A stretch of DNA of 64,000 nt, from assembly GCF_039908635.1 (NCBI RefSeq), contig NZ_CP150918.1:4666001-4730000 (forward strand). The letters run 5' to 3'. Of this stretch, positions 1-9,368 are shown one piece after another. Source of the DNA: Pseudomonas purpurea (GTDB lineage: Bacteria; Pseudomonadota; Gammaproteobacteria; Pseudomonadales; Pseudomonadaceae). The translations under genes and the position numbers were made by a program. Under the pieces are notes generated by a model, which saw only the letters and a list, made by a program, of their open reading frames with translations, was not told the DNA's origin and searched no databases. How positions within the stretch are numbered: the first letter of the stretch is position 1; each line of letters begins with the position of its first letter.

Positions 1-84
1 TACCAGGCTGTAGGTGGCAACAGCACCCCCGGCAGTTACACCGACAGCACCCAATACCGCACCAACCAGTAACGACTTGTTCAC
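1..84 (-). CDS. Glycine-zipper 2TM-type outer-membrane/periplasmic protein, N-terminal fragment
   Basis: Only the first 28 codons are inside the window. The gene starts at a GTG (complement of 82-84), preceded by a strong AGGAGG (complement of 90-95). The overlapping ATG two bases upstream runs directly into TGA, which rules it out. The translation begins with a short lysine-containing n-region and then a hydrophobic Gly/Ala/Val-rich stretch, as in signal peptides. Pseudomonads commonly carry a glycine-zipper 2TM protein next to secF with this kind of N-terminus, so the family call is by resemblance. The body of the protein is out of view. Confidence 0.6.
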   Translation of the reverse strand, partial: MNKSLLVGAVLGAVGVTAGGAVATYSLV

Positions 85-143
85 ATGAACCTCCTGACCA
101 TCACATGCGGGGCTTGCCCGCGCTTCTCCCAACCTTGGAGCAT

Positions 144-173
144 AAAAAAAGGCGCGAGTTCAATACTCGCGCC
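144..173 (-). terminator. Rho-independent terminator of the queA-tgt-yajC-secDF operon
   Basis: A perfect 9-bp stem (GGCGCGAGT, 151-159, with ACTCGCGCC, 165-173) and a 5-nt loop are followed on the minus strand by seven T residues. It lies 30 bp past the secF stop codon, and the next minus-strand gene has its own Shine-Dalgarno. Confidence 0.85.
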
Positions 174-202
174 TTCTGGTTATAACGAGAAGAGATAACG
201 CC

Positions 203-1117
203 TTAAGGACGGTCGTCCACTTCCTTCTCGGTATTGGCCGGAGGAATCAGGTCCTCGCTGCTCAGGTTCAGCCAGATCAGCACCACGTTGGCGATGTAGA
301 TCGACGAGTAAGTACCCGCCAATACACCGACAAACAGCGCGATGGAGAAGCCGAACAGGTTGTCGCCACCGAAGAACAGCAGAGCGGCAATCGCCAGCAA
401 GGTGGAGATCGACGTCGCCATGGTCCGCAGCAGGGTTTGCGTGGTCGAGATGTTGATGTTCTCGATCAGGCTGGCCTTGCGCAGCACACGGAAGTTCTCA
501 CGAACCCGGTCGAATACCACAATGGTGTCGTTGAGCGAGTAACCGATGATCGCCAGTACCGCCGCCAGCACCGTCAGGTCGAAGGTGATCTGGAAGAACG
601 ACAGGATACCGATGGTCACGATCACGTCGTGGATCAGCGAAACAATCGCACCCACCGCGAACTTCCACTGAAAGCGGAAAGCCAGGTAGATCAGGATGCC
701 GCCCAGCGCCATCAGCATGCCGAGGCCGCCCTGGTCGCGCAGCTCTTCACCCACCTGCGGCCCCACGAACTCGACGCGCTTGACCACGGCCGGGTTGTCG
801 CCACCGACTTTCTGCAGGGCTTCAGCTACCTGATGACCCAGCTGCGGGTCTTCACCCGGCATGCGCACCAGCAGATCAGTAGTCGCACCGAAGCTCTGAA
901 CGATTGCTTCGTGATAACCGGCATCCGCCAGTTGACCACGGACTTTCATGACGTCGGCCGGACGCTCGTAGGTCAGCTCGATGAGCGTACCGCCGGTGAA
1001 GTCCAGACCGTAGTTCATGCCCTTGTGGAAGCAGCTGAACAGCGCCAGAGCGGTAAGGAACAATGTGACGCCGAACGCAACGTTGCGAACGCCCATGAAG
1101 TTGATAGTACGTAACAT
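203..1117 (-). CDS. secF: Protein translocase subunit SecF
   Basis: Inner-membrane partner of SecD. The SecDF complex uses the proton motive force to help pull Sec substrates out on the periplasmic side. At 304 residues it has normal length. It starts with a short cytoplasmic segment and a first membrane helix (about residues 12-30), followed by the periplasmic domain with the DFTGGT motif typical of SecF. The C-terminal half has five hydrophobic helices including the conserved GYSLNDTIVVFDRVREN segment. It lies 9 bp after the secD stop, so the two are co-transcribed, and a strong terminator follows. Confidence 0.97.
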   Translation of the reverse strand: MLRTINFMGVRNVAFGVTLFLTALALFSCFHKGMNYGLDFTGGTLIELTYERPADVMKVRGQLADAGYHEAIVQSFGATTDLLVRMPGEDPQLGHQVAEALQKVGGDNPAVVKRVEFVGPQVGEELRDQGGLGMLMALGGILIYLAFRFQWKFAVGAIVSLIHDVIVTIGILSFFQITFDLTVLAAVLAIIGYSLNDTIVVFDRVRENFRVLRKASLIENINISTTQTLLRTMATSISTLLAIAALLFFGGDNLFGFSIALFVGVLAGTYSSIYIANVVLIWLNLSSEDLIPPANTEKEVDDRP

Positions 1118-1126
1118 GGCAGCCCC

Positions 1127-2999
1127 TTAAATCCACAACTTCTTGAAGTCACGACCGCCGAAGATCAGGTTGACCATCGCGCGGGTCACCATGATGGCCG
1201 TGAACATCGAGGTAAAGATCCCGAGGGACATGGTCACTGCAAAGCCCTTGACCGGGCCGGTGCCCATGGCAAAGAGGATGCCGCCGACCAGCAACGTGGT
1301 CAGGTTGGCGTCGAGAATCGCAGTAAATGCCCGGCCGAAGCCTTCATTGATTGCCCGCTGCACCGTCATGCCGGCTGCGATCTCTTCACGTATCCGCGAG
1401 AAGATCAGTACGTTGGCGTCGACCGCCATCCCCATGGTCAACACGATACCGGCGATACCTGGCAAGGTCAGCGTGGCACCCAGCAAGGACATCAAGGCCA
1501 GCAGCAGCACCATGTTCACTGCCAGCGCAACTGTGGCAATGATGCCGAAGAAGCGGTAGATGGCGATGATGAACAGCGACACGAACAGCATGCCCCACAG
1601 CGACGCATCGACACCCTTGACAATGTTGTCGGCACCCAGGCTTGGGCCAATGGTGCGCTCTTCAGCAAAGTACATCGGCGCCGCCAGACCACCGGCACGC
1701 AGCAGCAAGGCCAGCTCCGAGGATTCGCCCTGACCGTTCAGGCCAGTAATGCGGAACTGAGCACCCAGCGGCGACTGAATGGTCGCCAGGCTGATGATCT
1801 TTTTCTCTTCCTTGAAGGTCTGGACCGGCACGTCTTTCTCGACGCCGTTGACCATTTGCTTGACGTAGGTGGTCACCGGGCGCTGCTCGATGAAGATCAC
1901 CGCCATGCTGCGACCCACGTTGCTGCGAGTCGCACGACTCATCAGCTCGCCACCGTGACCATCCAGACGAATGTTCACTTCCGGCGTACCGTGCTCACCG
2001 AAACCGGCCTTGGCGTCAGTCACCTGGTCGCCCGTGATGATCAGGCCACGCTCGATTTGCGCAGGTGGGCGCTTGCCTTCACGGAATTCGAAGGTTTCGG
2101 AGGTCGCTTTCGAAGCGCCAGGCTCAGCGGCCAGGCGGAACTCAAGGTTGGCCGTCTTGCCGAGGATACGCTTGGCTTCGGCAGTGTCCTGCACGCCTGG
2201 CAGTTCAACCACAATGCGGTTGGCACCCTGACGCTGAACGATAGGTTCGGCAACACCCAGCTCGTTGACGCGGTTACGTACCGTGGTCAAGTTCTGCTTG
2301 ATGGAGTACTCACGGATTTCCGCCAGCTTGGCCGGGGTCATCGCCAGACGCAGTACCGCCTGACCATTGAGGTCGGCCGGAACAATGTCGAAATCGTTGA
2401 AATTCTTGCGGATCAGCGCACGGGGCCTGTTCGCGGGAAGCTTCATCGCTGAAGCCCAGCTGAATGGCGCCATTGAGTTGCGGCAGGCTGCGATAGCGCA
2501 GACGCTCTTTACGCAACAGGCTCTTGACGTCGCCTTCGTAGACTTTCAGGCGTGCGTCGAGGGCTTTGTCCATGTCCACTTCCAGTAGGAAGTGCACACC
2601 ACCGGACAAGTCCAGACCCAGCTTCATCGGATGCGCGCCGAGGCTGCGCAGCCATTGCGGGGTTGTCTGTGCCAGGTTCAGCGCGACGACGTAGTCATCA
2701 CCCAACACCTTGCGCACTACGTCCTTGGCTGGAAGTTGGTCTTCCTGCTTGGTCAGACGCAACAAACCGCCCTTGCCGTTAGCCGCAATAGTGGCGGCCT
2801 TGACGTTGATCCCGGCGTCGATGAGCGCTTTGCTCGTACGATCCAGATCGGCCTGAGTGACTTGCAGCGCAGTGCTTGCACCGCTGACCTGAATGGCCGG
2901 GTCGTCAGGATAAAGATTGGGAGCGGAATAAATTAAACCGATCGCCAGCACTGCCAGGATCAGTATGTATTTCCACAGAGGGTATTTGTTCAGCATCAC
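1127..2999 (-). pseudogene. secD: Protein translocase subunit SecD, interrupted by a single-base frameshift
   Basis: SecD forms the SecDF membrane complex that aids late Sec export. The reading frame is split. Codons from 2999 encode the first helix and start of the periplasmic P1 domain (GLDLSGGVHFLLEVD) as far as DEASREQA. The rest (RALIRKNFNDFDIV onward, to the stop at 1127) continues in another frame. Removing one base from the GGGG run at 2422-2425 restores a continuous protein of about 623 residues, normal for the family. The C-terminal half keeps the six-helix region with GMAVDANVLIF. Loss of secD severely impairs growth in E. coli, and yajC and secF around it are intact, so a sequencing error is more likely than a real lesion. 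Confidence 0.9.
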
Positions 3000-3058
3000 G
3001 CCGCCCGCTTATGACGCGGGGCGCCTTGCGCGCCCCGTCGATTGGTAAAAGATGAAAC

Positions 3059-3394
3059 TTAGATCGCTTTCAGCGTGCCTTTTGGCAGCGTGGCAGCGAT
3101 GGCGCCTTTCTGGAACTTCAGCTCTACCGAGTCAGAAACTTCGAGAACAACGAAATCATCAGCTACTTTGGTGATCTTGCCGGCGATACCGCCAGACGTC
3201 ACAACTTCGTCACCTTTTTGCAAGTTGCTGAGCAGGTTCTTCTGCTCTTTGGCGCGCTTGGCCTGTGGACGCCAGATCATCAGGTAGAAAATGACCAGGA
3301 AACCGACCAGGAAAATCCACTCGAAGCCAGTACCAGCAGGGCCGGCAGCCGGCGCAGCGGCGTCTGCCATCGCATTAGAGATAAAAAAGCTCAT
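3059..3394 (-). CDS. yajC: Sec translocon accessory protein YajC
   Basis: Small single-span membrane protein that associates with SecDF and the SecYEG holotranslocon. At 111 residues it is the usual size. One hydrophobic helix (about residues 25-43, ending in MIWRPQAKRAKE) precedes the conserved cytoplasmic segment containing NLQKGDEVVTSGGIAGKI. It sits between tgt and secD in the canonical order and on the same strand, with 59 bp between its stop and the secD start, so it belongs to the same operon. Confidence 0.97.
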   Translation of the reverse strand: MSFFISNAMADAAAPAAGPAGTGFEWIFLVGFLVIFYLMIWRPQAKRAKEQKNLLSNLQKGDEVVTSGGIAGKITKVADDFVVLEVSDSVELKFQKGAIAATLPKGTLKAI

Positions 3395-3438
3395 TTAGCA
3401 CTCCAGTTGCAAAATTAGTGTCGTAAACGTTTTAAAAC

Positions 3439-5633
<2,195 letters not shown>

Positions 5634-5699
5634 GATGGAGTTCGTCTAGCAGGGCCGGGAAGTCTAGCGGAAATAGTGAAAATAGACCACGAAACGTGA

Positions 5700-5728
5700 T
5701 TGACCAACGGTAATCTCATCTCTATACT
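5700..5728 (+). promoter_or_regulatory. Sigma70 promoter of the tRNA-Leu gene
   Basis: TTGACC (5700-5705) and TATACT (5723-5728) are separated by exactly 17 bp. The -10 box ends 13 bp before the mature tRNA 5' end. Both hexamers are within one base of consensus. Confidence 0.85.
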
Positions 5729-5741
5729 TCGCCGCCATTGA

Positions 5742-5826
5742 GCCCTGATGGCGGAATTGGTAGACGCGGCGGATTCAAAATCCGTTTTCGAAAGGAGTGG
5801 GAGTTCGAGTCTCCCTCGGGGCACCA
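5742..5826 (+). tRNA. tRNA-Leu, anticodon CAA
   Basis: An 85-nt class II tRNA. The acceptor arm GCCCTGA (5742-5748) pairs with TCGGGGC, followed by an encoded ACCA end at 5823-5826. The anticodon stem GCGGA/TCCGT encloses the loop TTCAAAA, giving anticodon CAA (codon UUG). A long variable arm and the GTTCGAGTC T-loop are present. It has its own promoter and terminator. Accessory DNA begins shortly downstream, which fits the habit of islands inserting near tRNA genes, though no duplicated 3' end was found. Confidence 0.97.
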
Positions 5827-5830
5827 AATT

Positions 5831-5863
5831 AAAAAAGACCTTGAAATTCAAGGTCTTTTTTTT
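5831..5863 (+). terminator. Rho-independent terminator of tRNA-Leu
   Basis: The self-complementary arms AAGACCTTGAA and TTCAAGGTCTT, with a run of eight T residues, lie 5 bp after the tRNA CCA end. The upstream A-run makes it potentially bidirectional. Confidence 0.9.
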
Positions 5864-5979
5864 CGCCTGTAGAAAAGTGCGCCACTCCTGCAGGAGCTGC
5901 CGCAGGTTCAGGCCGCGCTCGGACGGTCTTTTGATCTTCGCATCCTCACCCGACAGGAAATGCCTCAAGGACTCTCCCT

Positions 5980-6309
5980 ATGGAATTGCCACTGGAAACA
6001 GTCGCCCTCTTCTCCCTTAAGCTGGCTTACGAAACGGAAGGCCAAAGCCCGATCCTGCGTGACGATCTGATGATGAACGACTACCAGAGGGACGTATTCG
6101 GCTTGCTGGTGCGCAGAGGTGATGTCGAGACCATCAAGGTCAAAGTGGCTGAATGCCTGGGGCTGGCGCTTGAGGCGATAGGTGGGGCTGGTACGCCGTT
6201 GGGGCGAGAGCTGGATAGATTGTCGATTGATTTCAGCGCTGCGCAGACCATGGAGCAGCTTGATACTCCGCTCATTGCGCTTAAGGATTACTTGAAAGAC
6301 ATTCAGTGA
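5980..6309 (+). CDS. Hypothetical protein of about 109 residues
   Basis: A short acidic, leucine-rich soluble protein (MELPLETVALFSLKL...). There is no signal peptide, membrane span or recognised motif. Base composition and codon use match the core rather than the A+T-rich gene at 6831. A weak AAGGA lies 9-13 bp before the ATG. It stands alone between the tRNA-Leu terminator and a cluster of inverted repeats. I do not recognise the family and assign no function. Confidence 0.65.
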   Translation: MELPLETVALFSLKLAYETEGQSPILRDDLMMNDYQRDVFGLLVRRGDVETIKVKVAECLGLALEAIGGAGTPLGRELDRLSIDFSAAQTMEQLDTPLIALKDYLKDIQ

Positions 6310-6830
6310 ATGATCGGGCTGGGAGTACGCAGGGTGCCCCTTTACACCCTCACTGATCGCTCCCACCTGCGCGACGCAAGTTCATCGAGGTGTAAAAGGC
6401 GCAGCCCGAAGTCAAAACCGGTGTAAGCGCTCCATAAACCCCGTCTATTTTTAACAGGCGGGGTTTAGGAACGCTTACAGTGGTTCCCGCCGAAAACCCA
6501 CCTCTTGTACAGCGATAAAATGGACGACGCCGACACCTGTAAGTGGGAACCATCTAGATGCGCAAAGGAGAAAAGAATTGCCGTTCGAGACGATGGCGAT
6601 TTGCCAATCGCGTGGTATATTCGGGATATGTTGTGCATCCACAGCCAAGTTCTGTAGCTGATTTCCCAAGGAAATTTAATACGATTTTAGTCTGATTTGC
6701 ATCACGACAAGGGTGTACACGTGCTGAGGGAGAAGCGCCAGGGTAAGACCGCAAGCCTCTCCGCCTTCGTGCGACTACATGGTCTGAAACTGGTTTTGCC
6801 TAGGAAAGCATTGAAGGTGCACCTTTTATC
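6310..6830. other. Non-coding gap with nested inverted repeats ahead of the phosphoramidate genes
   Basis: This 520-bp stretch has no convincing gene. Its left part contains several short arms sharing TGTAA in alternating orientation, described separately. The right part (about 6560-6830) shows nothing definite. No RfaH ops element (GGCGGTAG) was found, although the downstream genes look like surface-glycan enzymes. An AAGGTG about 15 bp before the ATG at 6831 may serve as a ribosome site. Confidence 0.5.
6334..6552. repeat. Cluster of three nested inverted repeats
   Basis: Three arm pairs are visible. CCCCTTTACACC (6337-6348) pairs with GGTGTAAAAGG (6389-6399). TGTAAGCG...TAAACCCCG (6422-6443) pairs imperfectly with CGGGGTTTA...CGCTTACA (6459-6479). 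CTTACAG and TGGTTCCC (6474-6488) are mirrored by CTGTAAG and GGGAACCA (6537-6552). The middle hairpin could act as a weak terminator for the gene ending at 6309. I considered an integron attC site, but no RYYYAAC/GTTRRRY core pair was found. Confidence 0.55.
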
Positions 6831-8021
6831 ATGAAAAACGTTTACTTGATCAGCAACGTCAGCAATGGCGGAAAAACATACCTTGAATACCTGCTACCAG
6901 CGCTAAATGCTCTTCGAAATAACTATAATTGCGTAGTGCTTCAAACAAATATTACCGGCTTGAGCAAATATGAAGCAGAGCAGGTTCTAAGTTATCCAGT
7001 CGAGGAGGTAGGGCTGGATTATATCGAAAGCTTAAAATCACAAACAATTATCTCGAATGATGCCTTCGTTGGGTCGCTGCTTGACGAGTCAAATTTCGGA
7101 GTATTTATCGCGCATGGCAACGTCGGCATGCCGCTCAGAGACAAGTATTATTGTTCCAGCTTGTTATCATTTTGGGATGCGATTGTTTCTCCATCCAGAT
7201 CGCTTTTTGGTCTGATGAAAACAGGTCTACAGCTTTACAGGCATGACAGAAACGCGTCGCGTCTAGCCTATGTAGCGAAAATACAGCGATCCGATCTTCG
7301 AAAAACGAGTGCAATATCCACACTGCCAGTTAAACTCCCCGAGTTTTTAAGTTCGCCGCCTGCCTTCCTGCGAACATCTGAGCAGTATGTCGTAGGCATT
7401 CTGCCGACGCAAATAGGAATATGCCCAAGTGGCGCCTCTCTATTTGAAAACATGGAAGTGGTTATTACTGCAGTTAAAACCCAGATTCCTAGTGCAAAAA
7501 TTATTGTGCGACCTTACATGACTGATTTTGAAAATCCGTATGTAAAGGAGATGTGTGAACAGCTGGTCAAGTATCCGTGGATTTCAATAGATTATGCCAA
7601 GGGCAGCAGCAAGGACTTCTACCAGCAGTGTGACACGATCATTACCGACGCTTCGAGCGGTGGTGTTTCGTTTATGCTCAACACATGCAGGCTACCCATT
7701 TATTACGTTCCGTCAGGCAGCGAGAGCCACCCTATCGTTAATGCGTGGCTGGAACAAATGGATAATTTTTTGCCAATCGCTAAAAATGGCAGCGAACTTA
7801 AAGAGCTGATGGGTGGGTTTGAGTTGATTACACCCGAGCAAAGACATTATATATATAAGAAGTTCTACGAGTCAGAATACAGAGACTTTCATCACCCGGA
7901 TGAAGTGTTTCAGGATCTGGTTCATGAGCAGCATGATTCCAGGTTTTGCTACTTTGCGATGCATGCGAATGGAGAAGTCAACGAGAGAACGATCAAGGGC
8001 ACAGAAAACGTGCTGCAATGA
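6831..8021 (+). CDS. CDP-glycerol glycerophosphotransferase-like protein; candidate phosphoramidate or phospho-alditol transferase
   Basis: A 396-residue GT-B-like protein with no signal peptide. Two segments recall the CDP-glycerol:poly(glycerophosphate) glycerophosphotransferase family: an N-terminal region with FIAHGN (around residue 88) and a C-terminal donor-site region DTIITDASSGGVSFML followed by PIYYVPSG. Family members transfer phospho-alditols from CDP-activated donors to glycans. It opens the run that makes a CDP-linked phosphoramidate, so a CDP-type donor is biochemically coherent. That it transfers phosphoramidate is inference. The gene is clearly richer in A+T than its neighbours, which suggests separate acquisition. 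A 52-bp gap separates it from the next gene. Confidence 0.6.
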   Translation: MKNVYLISNVSNGGKTYLEYLLPALNALRNNYNCVVLQTNITGLSKYEAEQVLSYPVEEVGLDYIESLKSQTIISNDAFVGSLLDESNFGVFIAHGNVGMPLRDKYYCSSLLSFWDAIVSPSRSLFGLMKTGLQLYRHDRNASRLAYVAKIQRSDLRKTSAISTLPVKLPEFLSSPPAFLRTSEQYVVGILPTQIGICPSGASLFENMEVVITAVKTQIPSAKIIVRPYMTDFENPYVKEMCEQLVKYPWISIDYAKGSSKDFYQQCDTIITDASSGGVSFMLNTCRLPIYYVPSGSESHPIVNAWLEQMDNFLPIAKNGSELKELMGGFELITPEQRHYIYKKFYESEYRDFHHPDEVFQDLVHEQHDSRFCYFAMHANGEVNERTIKGTENVLQ

Positions 8022-8073
8022 TCGTGTATGAATTCCAATTAAAATTTATAGACTGCATACGAATCAGGTCGAT

Positions 8074-8622
8074 ATGAAAGTTGATTTCATCGGGCAAGTA
8101 GTGTGGATTACAGGGCTGTCGGGTGCAGGAAAATCAACATTAGCCCGGGAGTTTATTGCCGGGCTTCGAAACCAAGGCCACTCGGTCATCATGCTGGACG
8201 GGGATGAACTGCGCGACGTATTTGGCGCAACGGCTGCCCATCCGCAGAATTATGGGCGAGAGGGGCGATTGGCGCTGGCCATGCAATACGCTCATCTGTG
8301 CAGAGTCATTGCCGCTCAAGGGCACACCGTAGTGATCGCTACGATTTCGCTGTTTCGGGAAGTTCATGCCTGGAACCGAGCCCATTTGCCAGGTTACTTC
8401 GAAGTCTACTTGAAGGTGCCGGTGGAGGAACTGCGCCGCAGGGATCCCAAGGGCCTATACCGCCGATTCGATGCGGGCGAGCTGCACGATGTCGCTGGGC
8501 TCGATTTATCGATTGATGAACCGACAGCGGCAGACTGGGTGGTTGAGTTCGAACCTCAGCGTTCCCTGCAAACTTTAACAGATGATTTACTACATCGATT
8601 TTGTAAAAGGAAGTTAGTATGA
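8074..8622 (+). CDS. CysC-family kinase; likely cytidine diphosphoramidate kinase (Cj1415-like)
   Basis: A 182-residue P-loop kinase of the adenylylsulfate kinase fold. Walker A GLSGAGKST is at about residues 14-22, and DGDELRD follows at the position of the APS kinase DGDN motif. In C. jejuni the CysC homologue Cj1415 does not phosphorylate adenylylsulfate but the 3' position of cytidine diphosphoramidate. The genes that follow here supply exactly that substrate, and no sulfate-assimilation gene is nearby, so the phosphoramidate role is favoured. The family alone would also allow APS kinase. It overlaps the methyltransferase start by four bases (ATGA). Confidence 0.75.
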   Translation: MKVDFIGQVVWITGLSGAGKSTLAREFIAGLRNQGHSVIMLDGDELRDVFGATAAHPQNYGREGRLALAMQYAHLCRVIAAQGHTVVIATISLFREVHAWNRAHLPGYFEVYLKVPVEELRRRDPKGLYRRFDAGELHDVAGLDLSIDEPTAADWVVEFEPQRSLQTLTDDLLHRFCKRKLV

Positions 8623-9368
8623 AAACCGAATGGGATTACACCACGCTGGCCGATGCTTATTTGAAACGTCCTGACTACGCAGATGCCGCGATTGATGCAA
8701 TGCTTTCAATTGCAGGTGCCGAGCAAGGCGACAAGTTCTGCGATGTCGGAGCAGGCGTCGCACACCTGACCATGATGCTGGCTGCGCGTGGTTTGAATGT
8801 TGTTGCGGTGGAACCTAATGATGCGATGCGCGCGAATGGCATCAAGCGTACCGCCGACCTGGCCAATGTAAGTTGGCATGAAGGAACGGGCGAAGTCACA
8901 GGACAAACGTCGCAAGCTTTCGACATGGTCACCTTTGGTAGTTCCTTCAATGTCTGCGACCGCCAGCAGGCACTCAAGGAAACCGCGCGCATTCTCAAGC
9001 CACGAGGCTGGTTCGCCTGTATGTGGAATCATCGCCATCTTGATGATCCGATCCAGGCCCGCATCGAAGCCATCATTAAAGAGCGGGTACAAGGTTATGG
9101 CTACGGTACTCGTCGTGAAGATCAAACTGCCGTGATCGATGCCAGTGGGCTTTTCGGTCCTGTTGTTCATCTTGATGCACGTGTCATTCACGAGCAAAGC
9201 ATTGAAGAGTGCCTGGAAGCCTGGCGTTCTCACGCAACACTGGAGCGCCAAGCCGGTGCGAAATTCCATGAGGTGATCAGCGCAATCGATGACTATCTGA
9301 AAAGCCTTCAGACATCCTCGATCCAGATTCCGTACTCGACCAATATCTGGGTTGCTCAGTTGAGATAA
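8619..9368 (+). CDS. SAM-dependent methyltransferase, candidate phosphoramidate O-methyltransferase (Cj1419/Cj1420-like)
   Basis: A 249-residue class I methyltransferase. SAM motif I is DVGAGVAHL (about residues 42-50), with the acidic VVAVEPND strand end after it. In C. jejuni two methyltransferases, Cj1419 and Cj1420, lie directly before the glutamine kinase gene and are thought to supply the O-methyl group of MeOPN. Here there is only one, in the equivalent place. The start overlaps the kinase gene upstream, and the stop TAA shares its last A with the next ATG (TAATG), so the run is tightly coupled. The methyl acceptor is inferred from context. Confidence 0.7.
   Translation: MKTEWDYTTLADAYLKRPDYADAAIDAMLSIAGAEQGDKFCDVGAGVAHLTMMLAARGLNVVAVEPNDAMRANGIKRTADLANVSWHEGTGEVTGQTSQAFDMVTFGSSFNVCDRQQALKETARILKPRGWFACMWNHRHLDDPIQARIEAIIKERVQGYGYGTRREDQTAVIDASGLFGPVVHLDARVIHEQSIEECLEAWRSHATLERQAGAKFHEVISAIDDYLKSLQTSSIQIPYSTNIWVAQLR

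Noticed and set aside
5800..5826. tRNA-Leu 3' end as attB with a matching attR
   Set aside because: No second copy of the tRNA 3' end was found downstream in the window, and no integrase.
6420..6480. Possible integron attC site
   Set aside because: There is an imperfect palindrome of suitable size, but no RYYYAAC/GTTRRRY core pair and no integrase gene.
8074..8622. Sulfate-assimilation APS kinase
   Set aside because: The fold fits, but no cysD/cysN/cysH genes are nearby and the neighbours supply a cytidine diphosphoramidate substrate.
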